From Candidatus Gastranaerophilales bacterium (GTDB lineage Bacteria > Cyanobacteriota > Vampirovibrionia > Gastranaerophilales > Gastranaerophilaceae): a DNA stretch of 7,425 bases. The notes below the pieces were generated by a model, which saw only the letters and a program-made list of their open reading frames with translations, made no database searches and was not told where the DNA came from. Shown here in pieces: positions 1-6,225 of this stretch. Made by a program: the position numbers and the translations under genes. The stretch is from contig CALVAU010000078.1 in the NCBI GenBank assembly GCA_944325615.1, positions 1-7,425 on the forward strand. The letters run 5' to 3'. Every line of letters starts with the position of its first letter. Position 1 is the first letter of the stretch.

Positions 1-474
1 AGTCTGTGATTTTAATCCTAATACGTCTATAAATTTAAGAATTGTTTTTAATTCAGATGATTTATTTGCATTGTATGGTACATGAATTATTCCTTGAGAG
101 AATGTAACAGAACCTATTCTTGTTGTATCGCTGCCAGATACTTTATATCTTTGCATTTTTATTTCAGGGACTTCGTAGGTTTTTCCTGTATATACAGTAT
201 CGATATCTACATCTGTTGAGTCATTAGGAAAAGGTGGATCTATGTGATTTGGATGATCGCAATCATCATCTATTTCAATTTTGCTGCAAGATGAAATTAG
301 TGATGGTGAAAAAGCAATAGCTGAGCTTAGGGCAAGTGCTTTCATTGCATTCATAATTCTTTTTTCATCAATGTTTTTATTTTCATTACCTTTAAAAACA
401 GGTTTGGTGTTTGAATTTTTGATATAGTTAACTTTATTTGTTATATTTCCTGCTGTTATTGGTTGAATATTCAT
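1..474 (-). CDS. Putative lipoprotein of unknown function (3' end outside window)
   Basis: An open frame of 158 codons with no stop runs from an ATG at 474 off the left edge, so only the N-terminal part is present. The start is well supported: AAGGAG lies 6 bases upstream (481-486). Residues 1-40 are polar, rich in Asn and Lys, and include the element NTKPVFKGNENKN. Residues 41-62 look like a lipoprotein signal peptide (MNAMKALALSS, then a hydrophobic stretch), ending in the lipobox-like ISSC with Cys63. After it comes an acidic, His-containing linker (IEIDDDCDHPNHIDPPFP) and then a beta-rich segment of about 80 residues. If Cys63 is lipidated, the mature protein would sit outside the cytoplasm on a membrane. 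An alternative start at Met41 (354) would give a textbook lipoprotein signal, but only a poor ribosome site precedes it. I do not recognise the family; the lipoprotein call is inference. Confidence 0.75.
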   Translation of the reverse strand, partial: MNIQPITAGNITNKVNYIKNSNTKPVFKGNENKNIDEKRIMNAMKALALSSAIAFSPSLISSCSKIEIDDDCDHPNHIDPPFPNDSTDVDIDTVYTGKTYEVPEIKMQRYKVSGSDTTRIGSVTFSQGIIHVPYNANKSSELKTILKFIDVLGLKSQT

Positions 475-480
475 AGAAAT

Positions 481-486
481 CTCCTT
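481..486 (-). promoter_or_regulatory. Ribosome binding site fixing the start at 474
   Basis: AAGGAG on the minus strand, 6 bases before the ATG. It decides in favour of the long N-terminus of the putative lipoprotein over the internal Met41, which has only an A-rich stretch upstream. Confidence 0.8.
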
Positions 487-558
487 TTTTGTATGCAATT
501 CTTTTATAAAGCAGATAAAATATTTTTTTTGCTTGTATATTAAGAATTGTTTACAAAA

Positions 559-1863
559 TTATATTATCTTGTGAGGCATTGTAAGCACATGTGCATCTAC
601 ACGTTCTTTGATTGCCCCTTGAGGTTCGTAATAAGGTGAAACTGTCATGATTTTAGCAGCAATTTCAGGATAATAGTATATGAATCTTAATTCACTGTCT
701 GTAAGAGGTTGCTGAGTATGTACGTTTGCATATCTGGCAAGTTCAAGAATGTTTCTTGCTTCATGTTCATCCTTAAATTCTAATTCTAGATTTTCATATA
801 CGTTTCTAAAACCTTTTATGCCACCATACTCACCTGTTGTAATCATTCTACCAGTTTCAATAATTTCAGGCTCGCCTCTGCCAAGTTCTTCAAAGTCGTA
901 TAATTCATAATTTCTGCGATCTTTTAGTGCTCCATCTGCATGGATACCAGATTCATGCGCAAAAGCGTTGTCCCCTACTGCCGGCTGATTTATAGGAATA
1001 GGTACTCTAAATGCGTAAGCTGTATATTTTGCAAGTTTCCAAATTTTACTTAAGTCAATTTTTTCATCAATTTGGTACTTATTTTTAAATCCTGCTGATT
1101 TTAATACAGCAAGAAGACAAGATGCTAAATCAGCATTACCTGCTCTTTCTCCCATTCCGTTTATTGCTGTATTAATATAAGCATCAACGCCAGCGTCAAT
1201 TGCCGCTTTTGCTCCCATTACAGAACAAGCAGCTGCCATGCCTAAGTCATTATGAAAATGCAGTTCAATCGGCATTTCTGTTGCTTTTGCTATTTTATAA
1301 ATTCTGTCATAAGTCGTTTGTGGATCTTCATAGCCTAAAGTATCGCAGTATCTGAATCTGTGAGCACCACAACGTTTTGCTTCTTTTGCATATTTTATTA
1401 GATAGTCAATATCACTTCTTGATGCATCTTCTGCATTTACTCCAATAGTTTCAGCACCTTTTGATACTGCACATTCAACCGCTTCGCAAGTCATATTGAT
1501 AATATCTTGCGGTGTTTTTTTACCCAGATATTTGCCGTGTATCATTTGCTCTGAAGTTGATTGAGATAAATTAAGGTTTTTAAGTTTAGGAACATTTTTG
1601 AATGATAATTCAACATCTTCAGCTATTCCTCTCATCCAGCCTGAGAGTTTTGTTTTTGTAATAATATTACGCTCGACAAGTTCAAGATTACCGTTCAGGT
1701 AGTTAATTTCGTGGCTTGTAGTTGGGAATCCGAATTCTGATTGGGTTATTCCCATATCATCAAGCATTAAATTGATAATGGTTTTTTGCAGCTTTGCAAG
1801 CCCTAGTCTTGAAGTTTGTACACCGTCTCTGTTTGTTACATCAACAAAATAAATTTTATTCAT
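559..1863 (-). CDS. Homocitrate synthase / 2-isopropylmalate synthase-like DRE-TIM enzyme
   Basis: A 434-residue cytosolic enzyme of the family that condenses acetyl-CoA with a 2-oxoacid using a divalent metal. Visible family motifs: FVDVTNRDGVQ (residues 6-16, with Arg12 and Asp13 at the active site and metal), EFGFP (43-47), the metal-binding HFHND (202-206), NGMGERAGN (235-243), and the catalytic FAHESGIHADG (301-311). This fits the catalytic barrel plus the lid/linker subdomains. The length is slightly above that of short homocitrate synthases (about 380) and well below LeuA enzymes with a C-terminal regulatory domain, which is not evident here. The usual GKHSG block of the linker region seems replaced by TGEYGG (343-348). 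The substrate cannot be fixed from sequence: homocitrate, isopropylmalate and citramalate synthases all share these motifs, and no leu, lys or nif gene is nearby. The start at 1863 has AGGAG 5 bases upstream; an in-frame GTG at 1893 lies upstream of the likely transcription start and is rejected. Confidence 0.9.
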   Translation of the reverse strand: MNKIYFVDVTNRDGVQTSRLGLAKLQKTIINLMLDDMGITQSEFGFPTTSHEINYLNGNLELVERNIITKTKLSGWMRGIAEDVELSFKNVPKLKNLNLSQSTSEQMIHGKYLGKKTPQDIINMTCEAVECAVSKGAETIGVNAEDASRSDIDYLIKYAKEAKRCGAHRFRYCDTLGYEDPQTTYDRIYKIAKATEMPIELHFHNDLGMAAACSVMGAKAAIDAGVDAYINTAINGMGERAGNADLASCLLAVLKSAGFKNKYQIDEKIDLSKIWKLAKYTAYAFRVPIPINQPAVGDNAFAHESGIHADGALKDRRNYELYDFEELGRGEPEIIETGRMITTGEYGGIKGFRNVYENLELEFKDEHEARNILELARYANVHTQQPLTDSELRFIYYYPEIAAKIMTVSPYYEPQGAIKERVDAHVLTMPHKII

Positions 1864-1868
1864 AAATA

Positions 1869-1873
1869 CTCCT
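1869..1873 (-). promoter_or_regulatory. Ribosome binding site fixing the start at 1863
   Basis: AGGAG on the minus strand with a 5-base spacer to the ATG of the homocitrate synthase-like gene. It supports the 434-residue product rather than the longer GTG-initiated reading. Confidence 0.8.
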
Positions 1874-1884
1874 ATTTTTTCAAC

Positions 1885-1890
1885 ATTATA
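1885..1890 (-). promoter_or_regulatory. Probable promoter -10 element for the homocitrate synthase-like gene
   Basis: A perfect TATAAT on the minus strand. Transcription starting about 7 bases downstream (near 1878) would give a leader of about 15 bases that contains the AGGAG site. No convincing -35 hexamer sits at 16-18 bases; the closest TTG (TTGTTT, 1905-1910) is only 14 bases away. The call therefore rests on the -10 and its position. Confidence 0.45.
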
Positions 1891-1911
1891 CACTAAATAT
1901 ATCTAAACAAC

Positions 1912-1940
1912 TTGCTTTTTTATATAATATTAATTAAAAT
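1912..1940 (+). promoter_or_regulatory. Candidate promoter for the TPR protein gene
   Basis: TTGCTT (1912-1917), a 17-base spacer, then TAAAAT (1935-1940) on the plus strand give a reasonable sigma-70-type promoter with a leader of about 30 bases to the ATG at 1978. A second TATAAT at 1923-1928 has no matching -35. The region is very AT-rich, so chance matches are likely. Confidence 0.4.
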
Positions 1941-1977
1941 AAAATTATATGACACAGGCTTGGTTTTAAGAAAGATT

Positions 1978-3573
1978 ATGGCAACAGATACTAAAATTTT
2001 GGAAAAAAAGATTAATAAAGAATATAAGATTGGGAATGTAAAAAGTGCAATTGAATTATGTCAATTGGGATTGCAAGATGATCCTACTAATGCTGATTTA
2101 CACTTAAGGTTAGGTGACCTTTATTTGGCTTGGCATTTGGATATTTATAATTCTGCTCAGTATATTGACGAGGCTATTACTGAATATCAAAGGGCATTAG
2201 AAACTTACATAGATTCTGCTGATATCTATTATAAAATAGCAAAAGCTCAATTCCATAAAGGTGATTTGGATAAAGCTATAAATTATCTTGATATGGCTAT
2301 ATCTAAAAACGAAAAGTTTTCCAAGGCTTATTATCTTTTAGCTGAGACATATACAAAAAAAGCAAGATTTTTAGAAGCAACTATTAATGCTAAAAAGGCA
2401 ATTAAATATGCTCCATTTAGAAATTCATGTGCGCATTATTTATTGTCTAATTTGTATAGTCTGTCGTCTTTCAGATCTTTTAAAAATTTCTTAAAATCAC
2501 AATTTGAATTTTTCTTATCAATTTTGACTCTACCATTAGATGGTCAAGCAATTCAAAATGTTTTGAGAACAATTTCTTATTTTAAATTTTTCCCTATTTT
2601 AACAAAGGGATTTTACATGGTGCATACAAAGGGTGTAGAGAATGCAATTGATATCTATGTAAAAGCTATTGAAAAAGCTCCGGGATTTGTCCCTCTTTAT
2701 TGCCTTTTGGGAGATATATATAGAAGTTTAGGCAGATTTGAAGACGCAATAACCGAGTATAAAATGGCGATTTGGTTAGATTGTCTGAATATTCAAGCCT
2801 ATAGGCATCTTTGTCAGGCTTATGAAGAGCTAGGAGATTATGACAGTGCAATTGAAGTTTATGAAAAGCTTATTCAGATAATGCCTAATATGCCTGATGT
2901 GCATTCAAATCTTGCAAATATCTTGTATATTAAAGGTGATGTAGAAGGTGCTATTTCGCATTTCCAAACTGCAGTTACCCTAAATCCTAAAAAGCAATGG
3001 ACAAGTATTATAAATCAAACTTTAGGTTTCGTTTATCAGGAATCTAAAAATGATATTAACGCAGCAATTGGATCCTATCAAAGTGCTTATCTTTTAACTC
3101 CTGAGGATATTGATATATATATAAATCTAGGTAGTGCTTTTTATGATAAAGAAGATTATGCAAATGCTCTTGCTGTATATAGAAATGCTTTAGATTTAGA
3201 TCCTAAAAATGCAAAAATTCACTGTAACTTAGGATTTTTATACTGGGGCAAAGGTGATTTGGATGAAGCAATAAAAGAATATGAAATGTCTATTGAATAT
3301 GATCCGAATTACGATATTGCATATAACAATTTAGGTGTAATTTATCTTGATGATTTAGGCAGAGTAAAAAAAGCTATTGAATTATTCAAAAAATCTATAG
3401 AATGCAATCCTAATTATGCGTTAGCGCATTTTAACCTTGCTCGAGCAATAACAATTACAGGAGATAAGATTGAAGCGGCAAAATTATATCAGATAGCTCA
3501 AGATATAAATAAAGTTACAAACGAAATAGATCCTCAAGATATTATTGATAAAATTAACGGATTATTTTCATAG
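1978..3573 (+). CDS. Tetratricopeptide-repeat (TPR) protein
   Basis: A 531-residue protein made almost entirely of TPR helix pairs, a fold that acts as a scaffold for protein-protein binding. Repeats can be followed at roughly residues 38-75, 82-113, 116-147, 237-270, 271-304, 305-338, 342-377, 378-411, 412-445, 446-480 and 481-510. They show the typical spacing of a small residue, Tyr, Gly-Asp and Ala-Ile, ending in Asp/Asn-Pro (for example YINLGSAFYDKEDYANALAV and IHCNLGFLYWGKGDLDEAI). The array is interrupted at about 148-216 by a hydrophobic, Phe-rich block that does not match the repeat. There is no signal peptide, so it is probably cytoplasmic. The ATG at 1978 begins MATDTKILEKK; upstream reading adds an unlikely hydrophobic leader encoded in the promoter region, and the ribosome site (AAGAAAG) is weak. 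The gene stands alone between a divergent and a convergent neighbour, which gives no clue to its partner. Confidence 0.9.
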   Translation: MATDTKILEKKINKEYKIGNVKSAIELCQLGLQDDPTNADLHLRLGDLYLAWHLDIYNSAQYIDEAITEYQRALETYIDSADIYYKIAKAQFHKGDLDKAINYLDMAISKNEKFSKAYYLLAETYTKKARFLEATINAKKAIKYAPFRNSCAHYLLSNLYSLSSFRSFKNFLKSQFEFFLSILTLPLDGQAIQNVLRTISYFKFFPILTKGFYMVHTKGVENAIDIYVKAIEKAPGFVPLYCLLGDIYRSLGRFEDAITEYKMAIWLDCLNIQAYRHLCQAYEELGDYDSAIEVYEKLIQIMPNMPDVHSNLANILYIKGDVEGAISHFQTAVTLNPKKQWTSIINQTLGFVYQESKNDINAAIGSYQSAYLLTPEDIDIYINLGSAFYDKEDYANALAVYRNALDLDPKNAKIHCNLGFLYWGKGDLDEAIKEYEMSIEYDPNYDIAYNNLGVIYLDDLGRVKKAIELFKKSIECNPNYALAHFNLARAITITGDKIEAAKLYQIAQDINKVTNEIDPQDIIDKINGLFS

Positions 3574-3581
3574 AAGATTGC

Positions 3582-4337
3582 TTATCTGTAAATTTTATTT
3601 CCGATTTGGACTTGAGTTACATAGAGATCTTCGCAGGCACCATATCCTCTGCTTGTTGAATTCGTGTCACTATTAGAAAGACTTGTGCGTGCTACGATGT
3701 CGCCTTTATCTGTGTAAATATCAACTAAGTATCCGTCGAGTTTCACTATATCGTTTTTCTTGATTTTTAATAGTGCACTCATAACATTTACGCTGCCAGG
3801 TATTAAATGTGTATGGGACATATGGCTGCTTACATAGTTCCATTTATATGGCATCTTTTGATAATTAGGAGTTGATACTGAAAGTTGTCTTGCTTGTCCT
3901 AAGGTTTTTGTAGATTTAAACCTTAAGTGTTTTTTTATATAATTTTTATCTGCAATTTCTCCCCAAACAAGTCCTATATCCATTAGACAGACTTCGTCAA
4001 AAGGCGTGCGCATTACATCTCTTAAAAAGAAATTTGTATTAGTAGCAACAACGACTCCAGTTACAGAATATTCAGCCATTGTTTTTAAAGCATAAGTTTC
4101 TCTTTTGTTAGTTCTGACCGGTATAAATTCTTGATCTTTTTCTTTTAAGTGTGTGAGTGTTGGGTATGTATTTTTGGGATCGAGCGTTTCAGTTGCAACT
4201 CCGGATATTTTTGCATTCATATACATAAGACGAAAGCTGATATCTCCAAGAAATGAATTAACTATCAGCAAAACAAGAATTACAAATGCGATATAACTTA
4301 TTATTCTAAATTCTCTTTTATCAATTTCATCAATCAT
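3582..4337 (-). CDS. Single-pass membrane-anchored protein of unknown function
   Basis: A 251-residue protein with a short charged N-terminus (MIDEIDKREFR), one transmembrane helix at about residues 12-30, and a globular domain of about 220 residues. The charge pattern suggests the domain faces the outside. Conspicuous blocks are DEVCLMDIGLVWGE (114-127), SSHMSHTHLIPGS (170-182), KKNDIVKLDGYLVDIY (193-208), and ARTSLSNSD followed by RGYGACEDLYV (216-240). From memory, similar blocks (WG, SxxHLIPA, a GYLV strand, DTGxGACE with YV) occur in an uncharacterised family in other bacteria; no function is known to me. It starts 6 bases after the stop of the histidine kinase gene, without a clear ribosome site of its own. 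Co-transcription and translational coupling are therefore likely, and a role as accessory or target of that sensor is possible. It converges on the TPR gene with 8 bases between stops. Confidence 0.85.
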   Translation of the reverse strand: MIDEIDKREFRIISYIAFVILVLLIVNSFLGDISFRLMYMNAKISGVATETLDPKNTYPTLTHLKEKDQEFIPVRTNKRETYALKTMAEYSVTGVVVATNTNFFLRDVMRTPFDEVCLMDIGLVWGEIADKNYIKKHLRFKSTKTLGQARQLSVSTPNYQKMPYKWNYVSSHMSHTHLIPGSVNVMSALLKIKKNDIVKLDGYLVDIYTDKGDIVARTSLSNSDTNSTSRGYGACEDLYVTQVQIGNKIYR

Positions 4338-4343
4338 ACTTTA

Positions 4344-6146
4344 CTAGCAAATCGTTATTTCTTCAGCTGAAATTTCAGCTTTTACCGGAATTCTGAATCC
4401 AAAAGTTGAGCCTTTACCTGGTTCAGAATGTACAAAAACTTTTCCGCCATGGTGTTTTTCGATTGTTGTTTGAACAAGATTAAGGCCAAGTCCTGTTCCC
4501 TTAATTGTGTGTGTGTTATTTTCTACTCTGTAGAATCTGTCAAAAATCTTTTTCTGATGTTCCGGTGAAATTCCACAGCCTTGATCTGTTACAGTTACTT
4601 CAACTTCATTTTCATTTTTTAAATTTGATATTTTAACTTTTATAACTCCGTTTTCAGGAGAATATTTTATTGCGTTAGACATGTAATTAGTGAAAGCTCT
4701 TTCTATGCTGTCATAATTAAGCTCAACTTCAGGAATTTCATCATCTTTAGATATTTCAACTTTTATATGATGTTCTTCTGTCAATACAGCCAATTGGTTA
4801 ATGGAATTTTCGACTAATTTCACAATATCTACAGGTTCCTTTTCAAGTTTGGCATTTGCTTCAAGACGAGAAAAGTCAAGAATATCATTTACCATTCTGT
4901 TGAGGCGAATAATTTCCTGGTTGATAGTACCTATAAATTCTTTTTGAGTTTCGTAATCGAATTCATTGCCATAATTGTATAAAGTATCAATGTAACTCCT
5001 TAAAACCGTAACTGGGGTCCTCAATTCATGAGAAACATTCGATATAAAATGAGTTCTCATCTGTTCCATTTCAGTTTCTTTAGTTACATCAATTAATACG
5101 ATAATATATCCTACGTAATCGTTGTTTCTTGTAAACATCGGTGATATAACAGATTTGATAATTCTTTTATCAACCGTAATATTAAATTCAATTGGTTTAG
5201 ATTCAATTATTTCAAGAGGTGTATCTTTGAATTGTTCGATTTTTTCTTTAAAACAGAAGTTCCCGTCTGTATCTACATATTGCTGAATTTCAGTGTCAAG
5301 AAGATTTTCTTCACTCACTTCCAAAAGCTTTTGTGCATGGTTATTTATTAATACCACTTTGTCATTGTTATCACAAACAACAACTCCGTTTGCAATGCTC
5401 ATTAATACAGCTTCAAGTTTGTTTTTTTCTAGGGTTAATTGTTCGATATTTTGTTCTTCGTAGATATGCAATCTGTTAGACATATCATTAAATTCGTTGA
5501 AAAGCTCTTTAACTTCACTTGATACATCTTGCTCTGCAATTTTATACCCAAATTCTCCAGTCGATATTTTTTTTACACCGTTTTGCAGAATTCTGAGTTC
5601 TCTTGTGATTAGGTATGTATTTATAAGAATTACAAAAGCAAACACAACCCATGCAATAGTAAATACAAAAAGCAGAGAAGCTCTTGTTGTAGAAGAAATT
5701 TGATTTATGATACTGCCTGATAGTGCAACAGTTACAGATCCAATATTAGAAACATTGTTTTTGCCTGTTATTTCTAATGGTGATGTAACGGTAATATTTG
5801 CACGTTTGGTGTTTTTATGGTTATCGTTTTTACCTGAATATAAGATATTACCGTCTTTGTCTTTAAATTCTATCAGTACTATATCGTTATGGCTTTTTAA
5901 AATGCTGTCTGAATGCGCTTTTAATGTTTCTTTTACAGCATTATTATTAAGTCCTTTTGTAATTTCCATGCTCTCAATCGCAAGTATTTTTGAAATTACC
6001 TGACCGAAACTTTTATATCCTTCATTTAATTTTTTTTGGATATTAAATATTGCAAAAATTGCGATAAATATAATTAAAACAGTACTTAAGATCAGTCCTG
6101 AAATAATAAGTCTGTTTTGTGTTGTTAAGCTCACTCTGTTACTCAT
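4344..6146 (-). CDS. WalK/PhoR-like sensor histidine kinase (HAMP-PAS-HisKA-HATPase)
   Basis: A 600-residue inner-membrane sensor kinase that autophosphorylates a histidine and passes the phosphate to a response regulator. Order of parts: transmembrane helix 1 (about 13-35); an external domain of about 120 residues (36-156) whose alternating strands resemble a Cache/PDC sensor fold; transmembrane helix 2 (157-180); HAMP (about 180-232); PAS (about 240-355); HisKA with FISNVSHELRTP and phospho-acceptor His373; then the ATP-binding domain with N box NYMSNAIKYSP (Asn491), G1 box DQGCG (521-525), F box FDRFYR (535-540), G2 box GTGLGL (550-555) and GKGSTFGF (577-584). All catalytic motifs are intact. 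WalK and PhoR share this layout and the NVSHELRTP...RSYI signature, but no regulator gene is adjacent, so no symbol is given. The ATG at 6146 is the first start after an in-frame TGA at 6159-6161 and has no Shine-Dalgarno. The gene ends with tandem stops TAG TAA. Confidence 0.96.
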   Translation of the reverse strand: MSNRVSLTTQNRLIISGLILSTVLIIFIAIFAIFNIQKKLNEGYKSFGQVISKILAIESMEITKGLNNNAVKETLKAHSDSILKSHNDIVLIEFKDKDGNILYSGKNDNHKNTKRANITVTSPLEITGKNNVSNIGSVTVALSGSIINQISSTTRASLLFVFTIAWVVFAFVILINTYLITRELRILQNGVKKISTGEFGYKIAEQDVSSEVKELFNEFNDMSNRLHIYEEQNIEQLTLEKNKLEAVLMSIANGVVVCDNNDKVVLINNHAQKLLEVSEENLLDTEIQQYVDTDGNFCFKEKIEQFKDTPLEIIESKPIEFNITVDKRIIKSVISPMFTRNNDYVGYIIVLIDVTKETEMEQMRTHFISNVSHELRTPVTVLRSYIDTLYNYGNEFDYETQKEFIGTINQEIIRLNRMVNDILDFSRLEANAKLEKEPVDIVKLVENSINQLAVLTEEHHIKVEISKDDEIPEVELNYDSIERAFTNYMSNAIKYSPENGVIKVKISNLKNENEVEVTVTDQGCGISPEHQKKIFDRFYRVENNTHTIKGTGLGLNLVQTTIEKHHGGKVFVHSEPGKGSTFGFRIPVKAEISAEEITIC

Positions 6147-6152
6147 AATTTT

Positions 6153-6180
6153 ATTATATCATTATATAAATTATCTGCAA
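6153..6180 (-). promoter_or_regulatory. Promoter of the histidine kinase operon
   Basis: On the minus strand, TTGCAG (6175-6180), a 16-base spacer and TATAAT (6153-6158). The expected start site, about 7 bases past the -10, falls on or next to the A of the kinase ATG at 6146, implying a leaderless or nearly leaderless mRNA. A second TATAAT at 6161-6166 with a weak TTAATT upstream could add a start a few bases earlier. The promoter lies directly behind the terminator of the upstream gene, so the kinase is an independent unit. Confidence 0.6.
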
Positions 6181-6188
6181 ATAAATTA

Positions 6189-6214
6189 AAGAGCACCTAA
6201 TTTTTGGTGCTCTT
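6189..6214 (-). terminator. Intrinsic terminator of the FAD-dependent dehydrogenase gene
   Basis: A perfect 9-bp inverted repeat, AAGAGCACC (6189-6197) and GGTGCTCTT (6206-6214), encloses an 8-base loop. It begins 11 bases after the TAA at 6226-6228. Read on the minus strand the hairpin is followed by TTTAATTTATTT, the expected U-rich tail. On the plus strand the following sequence is not T-rich, so it acts for the minus-strand gene. Confidence 0.85.
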
Positions 6215-6225
6215 CAATAACTGTT

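Noticed and set aside
475..558. Terminator or promoter between the homocitrate synthase-like gene and the lipoprotein gene
   Set aside because: Only a 5-bp TTGTA/TACAA inverted repeat with a 14-base loop and no T tract is visible, and no -35/-10 pair of acceptable spacing was found; the 84-base gap is merely AT-rich.
559..1863. Naming the enzyme NifV or LeuA
   Set aside because: The visible motifs are shared by homocitrate, isopropylmalate and citramalate synthases, and there is no nitrogenase, leucine or lysine pathway gene in the window.
1864..1893. GTG start at 1893 giving a 10-residue longer homocitrate synthase-like protein
   Set aside because: The extension overlaps a TATAAT promoter element, and AGGAG sits directly before the ATG at 1863.
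1912..1977. 22-residue N-terminal extension of the TPR protein from 1912
   Set aside because: It would read through the predicted promoter and gives a hydrophobic, AT-driven peptide unlike the rest of the protein.
2666..2851. Short open frame on the minus strand within the TPR gene
   Set aside because: It lies wholly inside a well-supported repeat protein on the other strand, has no ribosome site, and the product has no recognisable features.
5497..6003. Two plus-strand open frames opposite the histidine kinase (5497-5703 and 5707-6003)
   Set aside because: Both are antisense shadows of a kinase region with clear HAMP and sensor-domain character; their hydrophobic look comes from the complement of the kinase codons.
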